Shown here: positions 1 through 12,900 of the stretch, piece after piece | How positions within the stretch are numbered: the first letter of the stretch is position 1 | Layout: each line of letters begins with the position of its first letter | From: Lactarius indigo | Taxonomy: Eukaryota; Basidiomycota; Agaricomycetes; Russulales; Russulaceae | Direction of reading: 5' to 3' | Length of the DNA: 64,000 bases | Assembly: GCA_025766275.1 (NCBI GenBank) | Contig: JAFKAC010000011.1 | Location: 868,001 to 932,000, forward strand | Notes under the pieces: generated by a model | The model's input: only the letters and a program-made list of their open reading frames with translations | Databases searched by the model: none | Told to the model about the DNA's origin: nothing | Translations under genes and position numbers: made by a program

Positions 1-1045
1 GACGGAAGAGGAAACCTGATCGGGTTCGGGAGGCACGTTCCGTGGGGGGACCGGATTCCGGCTTCGAGAGCGCGCGAGTCTGGTCGAATTCCTTCCCTGT
101 TCCTGCCCTCCTTTCTTCCCATCGTTGGACCTACAGAGTATACTTTCCTGATGTTTTGACCCGGTGCTGTCGGATATTCGCTGTGGAATACGGAGATAGC
201 TTGTATCTTGTGGTCGTAAGACAGTTGTCTAGGTGGAAAACCCATTAAGTGTCGACACTTTGCTGTGTGACGTCTTCATCCCGTTTTCTTTGGGGCACCT
301 AAGTGACATTAGGGCGTGTGCACAGCCCTTTTCACCATTGATTTATTGGTGATCTGAACTGCCCTATCATTGGCCTTCGCTATTCGTATTGTCCAAATTA
401 TCAGGGTACTATAAACACAAAGCCATGGCCTTTGGCAAAAAATAATGCAAAGAGCAGGCTCGGTCAAAGAAAATGGGCCGAAATTGCCCTGAATCCTGGC
501 GAAGCAAAAGTTTCACGTACCACGGCCCGCGCCAATCGAGTCAACGTCTTGACTCACCTGACTCTGGCGCAGCCCAGCGTAGAAAGCCAGGATCCTGACC
601 ATAGCTTTCTCTCCCAGAGTCTTGTGACAGGTTAAGATGACCACAGCTCTGCTCAGCACCTGCTCAGCACGGCCCACTTCCTGTTAACCAGTGGTCGATG
701 TCACGCGGACTCAATGGAGGGTCAAAAGCTTATAATGGACAGCGTTATGAGAGGGTGCTCATAGATCTGGCAGAACGGATTCGTCTGGTGGACAACGGCA
801 ATTCTAAGGGTCCAGTAGACGGTCCTTTTGAGGACGCTAAGCACCAGAACGCATCAGGGTGGAAGCAGGTCCGGTTTCAGGTGACCATCGGTCCATGATC
901 GGCGGAGTGTGCTGAATAGGAGAACCCAGGTGACTTCATACGGCAGAGCTGGTGGACGCTCGGGAGACATGAGGCTTCAATGTGTTCAGGTAAAAGAGAC
1001 GCCATAGCCCTTTCCCCTTGACCGCATGAGTTCTGCTCGTACTTC
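1..1045. other. intergenic, no gene recognised
   Basis: Only short unsupported reading frames are seen on either strand. Positions 20-39 hold a 20-bp GC-rich word that recurs exactly at 57591-57610 and in a diverged form at 21679-21695. The 3' part should contain the promoter of the gene starting at 1046. Confidence 0.5.
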
Positions 1046-3883
1046 ATGGACCGCATACTCAAACTGTTTCTCAAATTTCTGTGCAAGTTACCAAGCAAGT
1101 TACGCTTTACAAGAGGTGTCATTTACCATTTCTTCAAGCGTTGGGCCTTGCTTTTAGCCTTCCTCGGTCGCAAGCTCAGCGTTTGGCACCCGTGTGGCGA
1201 TGGAAAAGGGGATACTGTGACGTCTCGGAAAATTGAGAGGGCTGACTGTTCGTTGGGAGGCACTAGGACCCGGTCCGACTTGAGGGAATGGGCGGTGGCT
1301 ACAAGTCGCATTCCAGAGTCGGCACGCAAACCGAGGCCGCGTCACGTATCGAATGCTACTCAGCCGGCGCCATCTACCGTGACTCCCGAGCACCTCGTTG
1401 CACATCACCCGGGTTATGCGGCCTACCCGTCAAGGTCACCTTCCCCGAGCAATCAGCTTCTTCAGCTTCTTCCGTCCTCACATGCGCCAATCCCGCCAAG
1501 TGACCCCGGAGATCCCAGGAGGCAGTCTTTGAATGTGTCCGTAGCCTTCGAGAGCCCTTCGACCAACCCACTGCCGTCGACGGAGGATCCATCTTCCACA
1601 AGTTCTTCGACTGCCCATTCGTCCATCACCTCGGATGCCCCCCGTCTACACTCACTCCAGCTCTCAACTGGGACCGCTTCTACTCAACTGGACTCCGACC
1701 TGACTAGTCGTTGCCCTGCGAAACCTATGAACCCCGACCAAGTTCCGCGATATACAAAGAGGAATACGGTGCAAGTAGATATCATTACTCCTGCCAAACC
1801 CATATTTACGTTTGTGATCAGACCCCGCAAAGGGACAGACTACGAAATCCCGCCCTTGACAACCACGTTTCGTCCCGAGCAAGGTCCAGAGGATGACTGC
1901 GCTCCTTGGGTCTCGGCTACTCACCCCGATGGTGCCCTTTATTTCTATGATTCAGCCAGGGTGCGTGCATTATCACCATTCTAGATATTTGATCATAATC
2001 GACACATGGCTGATGCGACTGAAGATGCTGTTCACTGACACAGACATGCACGCTCCTGAATTAAGGCGTGAAATAGAAGCGTGTGTTCTCTACCTACAGG
2101 ATTTACCTACCGAGAAATCCCGCCCGAAAAACTATGATTTGGTGCTCGACAAGCACGAAGGAGACGGGCAGATACAGTGGTTTTATTACTACGCCCACCA
2201 CGAAACACGGTGCTTGTTCTGGCTCGAGTCTTATGCTGCAAAGGACATGTTATCCGAAGTATACGGGGTAGAGTCGCCTGCCCATGTCAGTGCGTCTCTT
2301 AATTTATATTTTCTCACTGTCCCTACTGATACGTTTCTTAGAGCATCGATTAGAGGCCCTTTATTGGTGCCCCGCTACGCTGAACTCGACTATAATTGTA
2401 TGATCTGATATTGTCACTCTAGGTCCCACTGGTCTCTCTATCCAGCCTTTTTCAAGGATCGCCGTCTCGAATCTGAAATCTATGATGAACTCGTGGGAAT
2501 ATTGTCGCATGGCTGCGTAGGTAAATCCGCTTTTCTGGTTCTTCTTTTACAACGAAATTCAAGCATGGATACGACAGATGTGATGACATCGAAGACTTCG
2601 ACTCTTCCATATGACGATGGCACAATGAAGAAGATGCTCGAACTTGTACAAAACGCTAAAGGTGCTGGACACTACATAGGCGATGAGTATCGCTGACTTT
2701 GTGCCCCAGAATCCGAATCCAAGTCCAAATCCAATTCGACGTACCACACTGCTGCAGTTAGTGAGTAACACAGACGTTTAAATTGTCCTTATGTTATTTA
2801 CGAGATGTGTCCATCAAGCTCGATTACTGTCCTTTTTTGGTAAGTCCCAATTGATTACGTCGTCACTTACTGACTTATGTGTTTAGCACACTGGAGGTTC
2901 TTATACTTCCATGGTCAGAAGAATGCCCGATTGGACAAACACCAGACGGTCTACTGTGATGCAAAACGAGAAAGAACCGTCTTTATCATGTTACTGTCCC
3001 CAGTGCTTTTCCTGGCGCCAGAAGTTCATCTACAAGAAATTGAAAAATTGTGGACAGACGAAGTCATCATTGATACGGCCTGGAAAAGTTTCGTTCCAAA
3101 GCTATTAGAAGAATGGCAAGAGCTAATTCTCCTGGTATGTCGTCGCACCACATCCAAGCCATAATTCTTAAGCTTCACGTGTGATTGATATCCCAGTCGA
3201 CCGTAATGCTTTCAGCAAATGTTGGATTCCTCGCCATCCCCGGCGTGGTCATTAATATCACAACTCCTGCGCAGATCGCTAGCTACATGTCGATGGAGGC
3301 AAGCGTGGGAAGTATTGTGATTGGCCTTCTCTTAGTTCGCCACAACCGTTCTAAACAGAAGGAAGACCCATCAGGCGCAGTAAGTGAACCAGTGAACAGC
3401 AGCGCCTGGTCTGTGCGGTTATCTCATCACACTTCGGCAGACGAAATACCTCACCGACTATACTCACCCGAGGTTCGGACTGGAACCGATGGCTATTCTC
3501 TACAGTCTCCCTTGGGCACTGCTGATGTGGGCGTAAGTTTGTTCATCTCTTGGGACCCTTCATTGAGCTCATTCTCATTTTTATGATTCTCTCTTCTCCA
3601 ACTCCCGTACGACAGGATGGTGATGTTTTTCATCGCGCTGCTGCTCGTATTCTTCCGAAGCTCGAACTCGTCAATGCAGATTTTTGCTGCGGTGACCTCG
3701 GCCTTGGTAGCCGTCCCCATTTGGTGGTGTGTCCTGTGGTCTTGGAGATCTGGTGATAGTGGGAAGCAGTGGTTCGACAGCCTGCCATCACCTATCAGGC
3801 GTGTTCTCAGCGCCCCTCACGCTATCTACGTCCAAGTCACCCGCCCTATCCGACGTCGGGCTCGTCAGTCGTCGCCCGCATGA
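1046..3883 (+). CDS. WW-like, multi-TM basidiomycete family protein (copy 1)
   Basis: Eleven exons can be placed: 1046-1960, 2025-2285, 2344-2366, 2423-2520, 2578-2661, 2710-2760, 2819-2839, 2887-3134, 3197-3379, 3441-3532, 3616-3883. They total 2244 nt, an open frame of 747 residues. The N-terminal 200 residues are basic, then Ser/Pro-rich. A WW-like motif (CAPWVSATHPDGALYFYD) follows at about residues 285-302. The middle is a conserved soluble region containing HWRFLYFHGQKNARLD, and the C-terminal third has several hydrophobic segments (STVMLSANVGFLAIPGVV, MVMFFIALLLVFF) and a basic tail. I recognise this as a widespread basidiomycete family of unknown function; membrane location is inferred. 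The ATG at 1046 is the first in frame, but a later start at 1727 (MNPDQVPRYTK) is possible. A paralogue lies at 5570-7561. No frame break is needed here. Confidence 0.82.
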
Positions 3884-5569
3884 GATCGCGCCGGTGGCGT
3901 ACGTTCGACAACCGATTACGCGATTACGAGTGGAGTCGCTGATTTGGTTTGTTTATGTATTTATATGACATGTAACCCTTAGCATTTGTCCATATTTCTA
4001 TTCAAGCTTGAAACGCGGCACTACACGCAAGCCACCACCACCTCACTTCTTCGGGCGTGGTGCTGTAGTCTTCACAGTAGCAGTCACAGCAAGAGGACGT
4101 CCATTTTTTGTGCCTAGGCTGGTTCCCTTGCCCTGGGCATAGGGTGTGCTGGAACCTTTCGCCCCAACCGCGGGCGGAGATGGCTTCGTCCGTGGCACGT
4201 AGCGTTCCATCTCGTTTTCCAGACTTAAAAAGCTGACTGTCAACACAAAGCCGTGGTAAACGAGAAAGAAAAAGAATACGCACGCTTCCGTCTCCGGGCC
4301 GGTCCCATCACTCGAACCACCAGACCCATCATCGACATCAGACTGGGTGGTGTTATCGTCGTCGTCTGTGCTTGATGTATTGAAGTTGGCATCGGCACTG
4401 GCACTGGAAAACAAGGACGGCACATTTAGACGAAAGTATGAAGGGGCAGGAGTAGGACAAGCCGTATGGTATTTGACCTACTTAGGACAATGGTCACCAA
4501 CGGCACGGTCTTCTGTGACAACACCACCGTTCCTGTCCAGGATTGGTTTTTGAGCTGGCACACGGGTACTTTGATATCAGGTCGCTTACAGCTCGTGCTC
4601 TATGGGTGTAACTGTAGTAATAGACGACATCGTGGGGCTATGAGGTGGTCCTTAGTCTGTCGGTGGAGGAAGATTGTGGTCCTAGGGTCTGAGAGAACAA
4701 GCGATTTATGCTGGCTGTTGTAGTCGTACACGCCAACAAAAATGCTGTGTGGATTTTTCAAAGGCAATGACCAGAAGCTGATGCGACGTCGCCTGGGAGA
4801 TTGGACGAAGGAGTTTTTATGGGTTCGTATAAGGCAGTTCATCAAATCAAAGAGAGACGTTCGCAGACTCGGAAAAAAATTTCAATCTACTAGGGCAGTA
4901 CGGTTCGACGCGAATACCGGGTTCATAGACCCTGTCACTGGAAGGGTAGCGCATCCCATTCGGGCTATTCGGCCCTCGTAAGTAATGCATATGCTCAACA
5001 TTGAACCCAGACATACATTTGCCCGCACAGGACTTATGTATTTAGGCACCCTGTCTGCACCTGCACTGGCACCGGTTGTCATCTCGGGTGCGATGGAAGG
5101 CGGAGGCGTCTAGGCCGGTGTGAGAACTCGCTCAGAGGCGATGTGACAGTGGCACCAAGGCGGACTGGATGCACCGCTGCGGAACCACTAGTAGCAATAG
5201 ATTAAAAGAGGCACAGCACACACCTTATAAGACATCTGGGGCGGTTACTACGGTATAAGGTTAAGAGCGGAATTATGATCGGGGCTATCTCTGTGTATGA
5301 AGCCAGCGCCAGTTCTGTTACCGTCACGCGTCACGCACAGCCTGTACCGCCTCAGTGTCTTGGGCCTCTCAGGCTGGCCTTACGGCCAGCGCTTCGCTCT
5401 CAGCGGATGGCTGTTCCTTTCCGAAACACTACATTTGTACGGCACTGTTGCACAGTATGCACACTGAGCTCTATATATTCTCGAGTCAGCATAAACTCAC
5501 TAACCTCAGCAGTATTCGTTCCTTCTCTGTTTTCAAGCTTGGTACCGTCACTCGGTCCCTGGCCCAACA
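3884..5569. other. gap between the two WW-like/TM genes
   Basis: Contains one weak minus-strand candidate (4043-4423, listed separately). A perfect 7-bp-arm palindrome with a 4-nt loop sits at 5383-5400. The last 100 bases lead into the gene at 5570. No other coding evidence is seen. Confidence 0.4.
4043..4423 (-). CDS. possible C-terminal exon of a single-pass membrane protein
   Basis: The minus-strand frame encodes a Ser/Asp/Thr-rich stretch with several N-glycosylation-like sites, one hydrophobic segment (ACVFFFFLVYHGFVLTVSFL), then a basic Pro/Thr/Lys tail ending PRPKK. That is a plausible type I membrane topology. Possible upstream exon pieces occur on the same strand up to about 5.08 kb, but I could not join them into one convincing frame. 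No family was recognised. It could be a chance frame. Confidence 0.3.
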   Translation of the reverse strand: MPSLFSSASADANFNTSSTDDDDNTTQSDVDDGSGGSSDGTGPETEACVFFFFLVYHGFVLTVSFLSLENEMERYVPRTKPSPPAVGAKGSSTPYAQGKGTSLGTKNGRPLAVTATVKTTAPRPKK

Positions 5570-7561
5570 ATGTCTGCCGTTGACGATGTTTCTGGTGCCG
5601 TGAATATCAGCAGGTCCAGCTTGTACCCGATCCTCCCTTCTACTATCAGGGACTTAAGGTATCGAGGTATCGTGCGGTAAGCTGGAGATCCTTCGCGCGC
5701 ACCCCGACTACCTCATAATTTTCTTTTTTAGTGTGCGAGTTACACCAACCATTATTCCATCTGGAGCCAATCTTGTATCGGCGTGCGTCGGTTATCTCCG
5801 TTTGTCGCATTAGAACCTTCGTAACTTATTGCCTCAAAGGCCATCCTACCGGTCCCAAGGATGGACCATATCCTCACACCCAGAGGGTAAGCGCTACGCC
5901 CATACCAGGGCACAGGCGGGAATCACAATTATCACGGAGGCCCACATTACCGAGCCTGGGGTTTTGGAACAGCTAGATGCCTGGCTGGCCATTATCTACA
6001 ATATGATCACCGAGGAAAACGTCCATCTTCTGGAGACTTCCCACCTCTTCCTAGAAGTTTGCCAGGATTCAGGCACTTGCAACTATTACTTTGCGGATCA
6101 TGCTCTCCGCACCATCTTCTGGTTGCATACAATCGACACGATTAGTGTCAGACTTCCACCTTCCTACTCAAGCGGTCATCTCCGTATGCTTTTATATCAA
6201 TTTATTTTGCCGAGTGAGCTAAACTTTGCGTCCAGAATATTCTCTGGAGGAAAATTACTGGATTCACATAGAGCTGTTCCCAGAGACCGCTTCCCAGTAT
6301 TCTGAGATCGCATTGAACGAGCTTCAGGCTACTTTTTTGCATGCCCGCGCAGGTGAGGCAGGGGATCGTTTGTTTTCCCACGCACCCAGGAGTGACAGAC
6401 AGTACCAGATGCGCTTACCTCAGAAACACCCACTTTCCCCTACACGGCTAACCAGTGTCAAGATTTTATTGAACTTCTTCGGTGTAGTAAAGGTATGTTC
6501 ACTTGGCACATTTTACGTGGCCTTCAGTTGACTGTTTTTGAAGCCCATGCTTCCAGCCCTCACGTCACTACTTACGTTGCGAGGTTATGGGCGACTGTGG
6601 GCAAGTTTTTTTACTCCTTTGAACCGTGAGGCCTTCATGATCTTTCTTGTTGTAGCAAACCATCGCTTCTTTATCCATTTCGGCGAAGATCACTGCCGCC
6701 TGTCATCCGATCAAGCTATCTTGGAGGTACCGAATAACAAGGAAAGCCTTGTCCTGGCAATCATATCGAAGACGCTCCTTTTTGGTTTGCCTGAGCTGCA
6801 TCGAGCACAGTTCGAGCGCCTTTGGGTTGATCAACTCGCTTATACGGCCGCTTGGCGTAAGCATGTTTCTGGGACAATTGAAGATTTGAAGCAGATGATG
6901 TCCTGGGTAAGCTCAATTGCTACTGTTGTGGGATCTTCATTAACTATTTCCTTAAGGTCTTCGCACTTCTTATGTGAGAGCCTTTCCCAATGTGTAAGAC
7001 CCGGCTAATCTTTTGTAACACGCAGAGCAAATATTCTTATGATACAAGTTTCCTCTTTCCTTGCTTTGACCAATGCATCATTGTTACTCTGTATCCTCGG
7101 CTTAGTTATGACATCTGTCCTCTTGCAAGAACAGCGGAGACTAGTCGATACGACTGCCACCATCGCAGTGAGCACGGTGACGCCTTTGTACCCGGTATTT
7201 ACGATTAACCTCGACATTTTGACAGGCTGTGTATCTGGACGACCGGAACACAAAAAGCTATGGTTTCCAGCCAATTTCTATTGTTCATAGTCTGCCACAA
7301 GCATTGTTCGTCTGGGCATTGCTCCTGTTCCTGATTCAGGGTTTTTGGATTGCCCTGATGGATCTTTCCCTTACGTTACTTCCTTCCGTCCTTCTTCCAA
7401 CAGCTGCTATGCTGGTCATAGTGTGTGTGGGCACCATGATATGGCAGGCCCTTCACCCACGCCAGAAAACCTTCGAGGGCGCTATGCTACCACCACCTAT
7501 GCCGCCACTGATTCTGGCCGAAGAGGAGAAAGGGCTCTCCACAGCCGAGGTTATGGTTTAG
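5570..7561 (+). CDS. WW-like, multi-TM basidiomycete family protein (copy 2)
   Basis: Ten exons: 5570-5676, 5732-5774, 5814-6183, 6236-6352, 6409-6492, 6544-6600, 6656-6906, 6957-6973, 7026-7167, 7226-7561. They total 1524 nt, giving 507 residues. The WW-like motif is GWTISSHPEGKRYAH. A conserved core follows (YSLEENYWIHIELFPETAS, NHRFFIHFGEDHCRLSS), then four to five hydrophobic segments in the last 180 residues. The family matches the gene at 1046-3883, but the two differ in the N-terminal half. The intron at 5775-5813 is only 39 nt and is required to skip an in-frame TAG. The intron at 6601-6655 begins GCAAGT, a GC-AG intron. The function is unknown. Confidence 0.82.
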
Positions 7562-9902
7562 ACTTAGAAATATACAACACGGCGATGTTACAGCTCTGCG
7601 GAGAAGATTCCCATGTTAGACGCAGCGAATCACGCATACGGGGTGCATACGGACGCCACCACGCATATGCCACGGCCTTCTACGCTTTTACTTACTCTCG
7701 TAACTGCCGCCACTCCCGATGTCGTGTCATCAAATGGCATGCATGCTCGATTCCCTCATCTTGCTTATATATATATATCAGCATCCATACCCCACAACGG
7801 ACAACTTCCTCGCCCCCGCTTTCTGTCCTCTGTTCTCATGTATGTGTAGTAAGACCTCGACTCTCACTCTCGTCCTGTAATAATCTTGCGTTTCCTTCCT
7901 CTAACCCGCTTGTATGTAGGTGTCCGTTGAAATTACTATGGCCGTGTGCGATAGATAGAAGTGGTCGTACATTCGTACCTTGAGGCGCCCACGTGTTCAG
8001 CGACGCGAAGCCGTTGAAGAAGTACCTGAAAGTCCAGCATCATGGCGTGTGTATCCTGGACGATATGCAGGTCTAGTGATCCTCGCAACCTTTGCCGAGA
8101 CCGACCAGAGCGCATGTCAGTACGATTCTATTTCCAGCGACGACTCAGCGTTCACCGTATCAAGCCCCGCGCGACCTCCCTGAACCAGCGCCTAGGAGTG
8201 GTAATTCGGTCCGTGATCCGCCACCGCCACCAAAGTAATGCCCTGATGGGATACGTGATGTTCGGGCCCAGGCTCAGGGACCACAGGATGCTAGCTCAGT
8301 CGCGGATAGAAGACGGACTTGGCATCTAAAGATCTGAAGGTGGAAGCGAATCTACAAGCGCACTCTCTGCAATACCCACGAGCTGTCGTGACAAGTTGTC
8401 GGAGACAGTCTGTTCGCCAGAGTCCGGCGACAAACTCTCGTAGCTTTCGACGACAAATAGCGAAAGAGTCGCGGGAAGAAGACCAGTCTGCTGGAGAAAA
8501 AATAGTCAAAAAAAACGCGGGAAATCAAAAATGCTGAAGTCATGGGACGCACACACGGAGAAGAGGATGTCCTCCGTAGTATGACCTGTGCGACATTCTG
8601 CCTAGATTTAGAGAACTCCGGATCTTAGAGGTATCACTGTAGACGTGGCCTTCGAAGCTGTCAAGAAAATTGGGTTTCTCCGTGAGTCGCTAGTAAATAT
8701 CAGCGCCAATGACCACACCATCTGTTGCGTTGACACTATCTTGGGATGTATCTGTGAAAATCGTTTCGGCATGGACCACACTAGCGATTACGCTCCACAG
8801 GTGCTCTCACCCGCTCGGTGTACCCCGGTGGTACAGTACTCGTTGTCGACGCAGTGGTGATAGTCTGGTATAACCACTGACAAGGGTATACTATATAGCT
8901 CACCGGCAACGTGATTAAGCGTCGTGCCAGCACCATCAACTCGTCCGTGGTCCACGCAACTCTTCTCAGATCTAATGCCAAGCTCAAGACCGACACATCC
9001 CGCGACTGAGGTAGCACTATGTGGAGGAGTCTGGCCCAGGCTAATGACGCCTGCTTGTCATAAGCACGTGTGCAATTACTGTGGGGCGCAAACCAAGCGT
9101 CATGACTGCACAGATACACGTAGTTCATCCTATTTCAAGTCCGCCTGTCTTCTCAACCTACATTGAGCTGATCGCGCAGCTAAGCCATTCTATGAGACGC
9201 TGTGCCAGTGAATTTACAGGATCAACGCACCGTGAAGTGCCGGTGTGAGTCTGAGTTGCAGTATCCCGGTCACATCGAATGTCAGGTGAGGCTGGTTCCA
9301 TCAGTCATTGAACAGACAGCGAACTGGCCCCTTGCACAGTTGGTAGTCACACTAAATTAGCCTGATAATTCAGACTAGAGCGCCCATCAGATTACAGCAA
9401 AGCACACTTTCCTAGAAAGGGAAAGATTGCATTTCCGCCGTGTCCGCCGCTGCCTTGAGTTTGAAATTTGAAATTCCAGGTTGGTGCATGTGATCGATTG
9501 GCCATGCGGCAGCAAATGTCGTTTGTCGTTCTTCGACTTCCTCAGTTCGCATGCTTTCCCTTCGATCCCCAGAAAATGACTGATGGCAGCCAGCGACCAT
9601 CCGGTCTAGATTATGCGAGCTCACCTATGTGGGAGGGATCCGCGTTCTGCGTCACAAAATGATCTCGAAGATCTCCGAGTGAGGTTGATTGCGACCTAAT
9701 TGTTTTCTGACAGCTTCGGTGCGGGCGCCTTCGTGAGAGACATGTACTTTGACGGCAGAGCGTGCTGGCACAAAGAATGGACGCTTCACGAACCCCATCG
9801 TGCGCTCCGCCGCATTGATAACCTACATCAGGTTAATCAATGACCAACTCCAATCCCCATATAAGTCGTGACCCCAATTTCCCGTTACGGCTCATCCCTG
9901 CC
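7562..9902. other. 2.3-kb gap, no gene recognised
   Basis: Several frames of 60-115 codons exist on both strands (for example 7613-7849 plus, 8781-9128 minus) but none shows a recognisable domain or coherent splice pattern. 7765-7780 is a short TA repeat (TATATATATA). Confidence 0.4.
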
Positions 9903-12900
9903 ATGTCTCTTCCCGACCACGATGTTGACCTTGAGCAGGGGCAGGTGTCAGAGCGACCACCTGATGCGGGCACATCTAGTATACCCATCATCTTCTAGCA
10001 CTGTCGGTCGAGTTGTTTATTCTTGACGTCCTAGGTCCAACTTCTGGTGGGCAACAACACGCAGAACTTCTGGGATCCATAAGACGTGCGAGCGTAGACC
10101 AAGGTCCGGCCGTGAACCAGCGCCATTATCGTTCGCCTGCTGACCTCGATATGTTGTTCAGATCTTGGCCTTTCACTCCCACATCCCGTAAGCGTTGGGA
10201 CGCCGCACGGTACGACTGAACGCGGAGGTGAGTTGATGTTAATAATACTGGATTCATGTATCGACATACGTATACCAGAGTCAGTTCGTCCTACGTCAGT
10301 CGTTTTGCAGGTACAGAATACTGAACGAGAAGGTGCGCGGAATTTGCCTTTTAACGATCACGTTTCTCACGATGCACCTAGATCCCGCGAATACCCGTAG
10401 ACAAACACCTTCCGTGAGACAGGACACTTCTCAGATCCCGGGTTAGTGGCACCTTGTTCTCGTGACGTCTCCAAAGGGCTCAATCTTCGTCTAGGAAATA
10501 CCACCCGTTCCCAAGGCGTGAATTACGGCCCAGGTAAATTGCTTTTATAGGGAAGTAAGACAGGGTCTTGACGCGTCTTGCTACTTTTTCAAGGGGAAAT
10601 CTTCGGGGATCCCTCGAGACAAATGTGGACGCTCTCTCTCTCTCAATTTGAGAAGCACGACCGAGAGATAACCGACCGCTGGAAAAGCGACACCGACGGC
10701 GTTCTTGTCTTTGTTCGTCTCTTCCAATCTGCATGTCTCTTTAAATTGACTCTTTCACTAGACCGGTCTGTTCTCTGCGACCGTCGCAGCGTTCGTAATC
10801 GAAAGTTATAAGAGATTGTCGGTCGATTCAGGTGATCAGACTGTCACTCTACTTTCCCAAATGTCACAACAACTCGTTGGCATCTCGAACGGAACCACAT
10901 TGCCCACCCCACCCCCTCTCAGTAACTCCCCACCCAACCTACCCTCAGCAGTCCGCGTTAATATCCTATGGCTCCTCAGCCTGGCCATCAGCATAACCTG
11001 TGCCCTTCTCGCGACGCTGATCCAGCAGTGGACCAGACGGTATATGGCACTCTCGTACCTCCATGATATGCCACATGAACGCGCACGAGTACGCACCTTC
11101 CTGTTCAACGGGATGGAACATTTTCGGATGAGGCAAGCGGTGGAGGCGATCCCGATGTTACTTCATACATCCGTATTTCTTTTCTTCGCTGGCCTTGTCG
11201 ACTTCTTCCTCCTGTTCAACCAAACCGTTGCCTGGGTGTTCATCGGCTGGATCGGACTGTTTGTGTCCGTATATGCGGCTATGACGATCATCCCAAACAT
11301 TATCTTCAGCTGTCCTTACCGCACTCCATTCACCGGTTTATTCTGGAGACTGTCGCAGCTGCTAGCCGTTATCACGTTGGTTTTTACGGGTGCATTCGCG
11401 ACTAGCCTCGATGGCTTCCTTCGGCACTCATGGGGATTATGGGGACGAGTTTACAGGGGGGCGTCCACGACTATCGCGCCTCTTTTGGACAAAGAGAAAC
11501 TGGTGAAACAGATCGCGACCCATAAGCACTGGTTCAGCGAAGGGCTACACCAACGTGTTGTGTCCAACGCAATCGAAGCCTCGTCACTGGTGGACAGAGA
11601 AGCGCTGATCTGGACACTTTCGAAGCTCGACGAAGACAAGGAGGTTGAAGATTACATTTCGCGTATCCCGGGATTTTTCGACTCGCGCGTTGTCCCCGAA
11701 GCGTTGCGGACGATGCTTGGCCTCATGGATTCTCCATCAAATGGTAGCGATTCCGTCCTCGCGGTGCGACTTGGTGGCCTTCTGAAGACATGTCTGCCAA
11801 CTACGTCTGGTATAGACCCCGATGTCGACAAGAATCGTCTCAACATATGCCTTACAGCTATCTGGTGCTATACGAAGGCTTATAAGCGACCCAACTCGAA
11901 AGGGATCCCTATGTCCAAGTACTTCCGAGGGCTGTTCGCCGATGAAAACGAGATGAACACTCTTTTGGCAAACGACGACGTTCATACTAAAGTTATGGTG
12001 CTATGTATGGGTTCACTCCTTGTTGCGAGACTTATGGAGGAGATGCGTAGCCAAACAGCAAGTCCCCAAGTCTCGGAAGGAGAACTAGTGTTTCTCAAGA
12101 AGGCACTGGGCCCATTGTGGCGACTTGACTTGGCTGGTCACAAGCCAACACAGCTTACGAACCTAGACTCGATGCTGGGAGAATTAGAGAAAGTCACTAA
12201 AGAGTACATGCCCGCAGGCGAGACGCTTGGCCACGAGGTTCTCGACACAATGAATATCCTGGCTGAAGATGTCGTAGACACCATTTCATCTCTTCCCTCA
12301 ACGGAACACCAGGGACCCGATCTATCAGTTCTCAAACGTGCCCAGGGATTACTCAAACGGTGTCTGACGCTGTCCGAACAATGTGGTGCAGACACCCACC
12401 TTGGCGGCCTCATGCGAAGTGACGCGTTGGATTCATTGGTCAAGATACTTGAAGGCCTTGACACCAAGCTTGCCGAACACGCAAGTTCACACCCCCATTC
12501 CGACTCATCCGCGCATATTCACGGCCCCGATGAAGAGGTACAGTTGACAACGCAGGAAGATGGTACGCCGCATAATTTCCTGTCCAGTACGATCAGCGCA
12601 GCGCCATTGATGGACAAGGAAGCACTGGCCTCGACACTTGCCGAACTCTATGAGGACGACGAGTTTGAAGCCTTTGTTGCTCGCATCCCCACTCTTTTTG
12701 GCTCTGATGTCTCCGATGCATCCCTTGACAACATGCTCGATCTGATGGCCCCTTTAAGCGGAAGCGAGTCTACACTAGCCCCTCGTCTGCACAAGTTCTT
12801 CAAGGCATGTCTTCCAGGGAAGTCCACTCTGGGCCCCGATGTCCGAAAAAACCGTCTCCATGTTTGCCTCGCAGCAATCTGGTCATATGCAAGGGCATAT

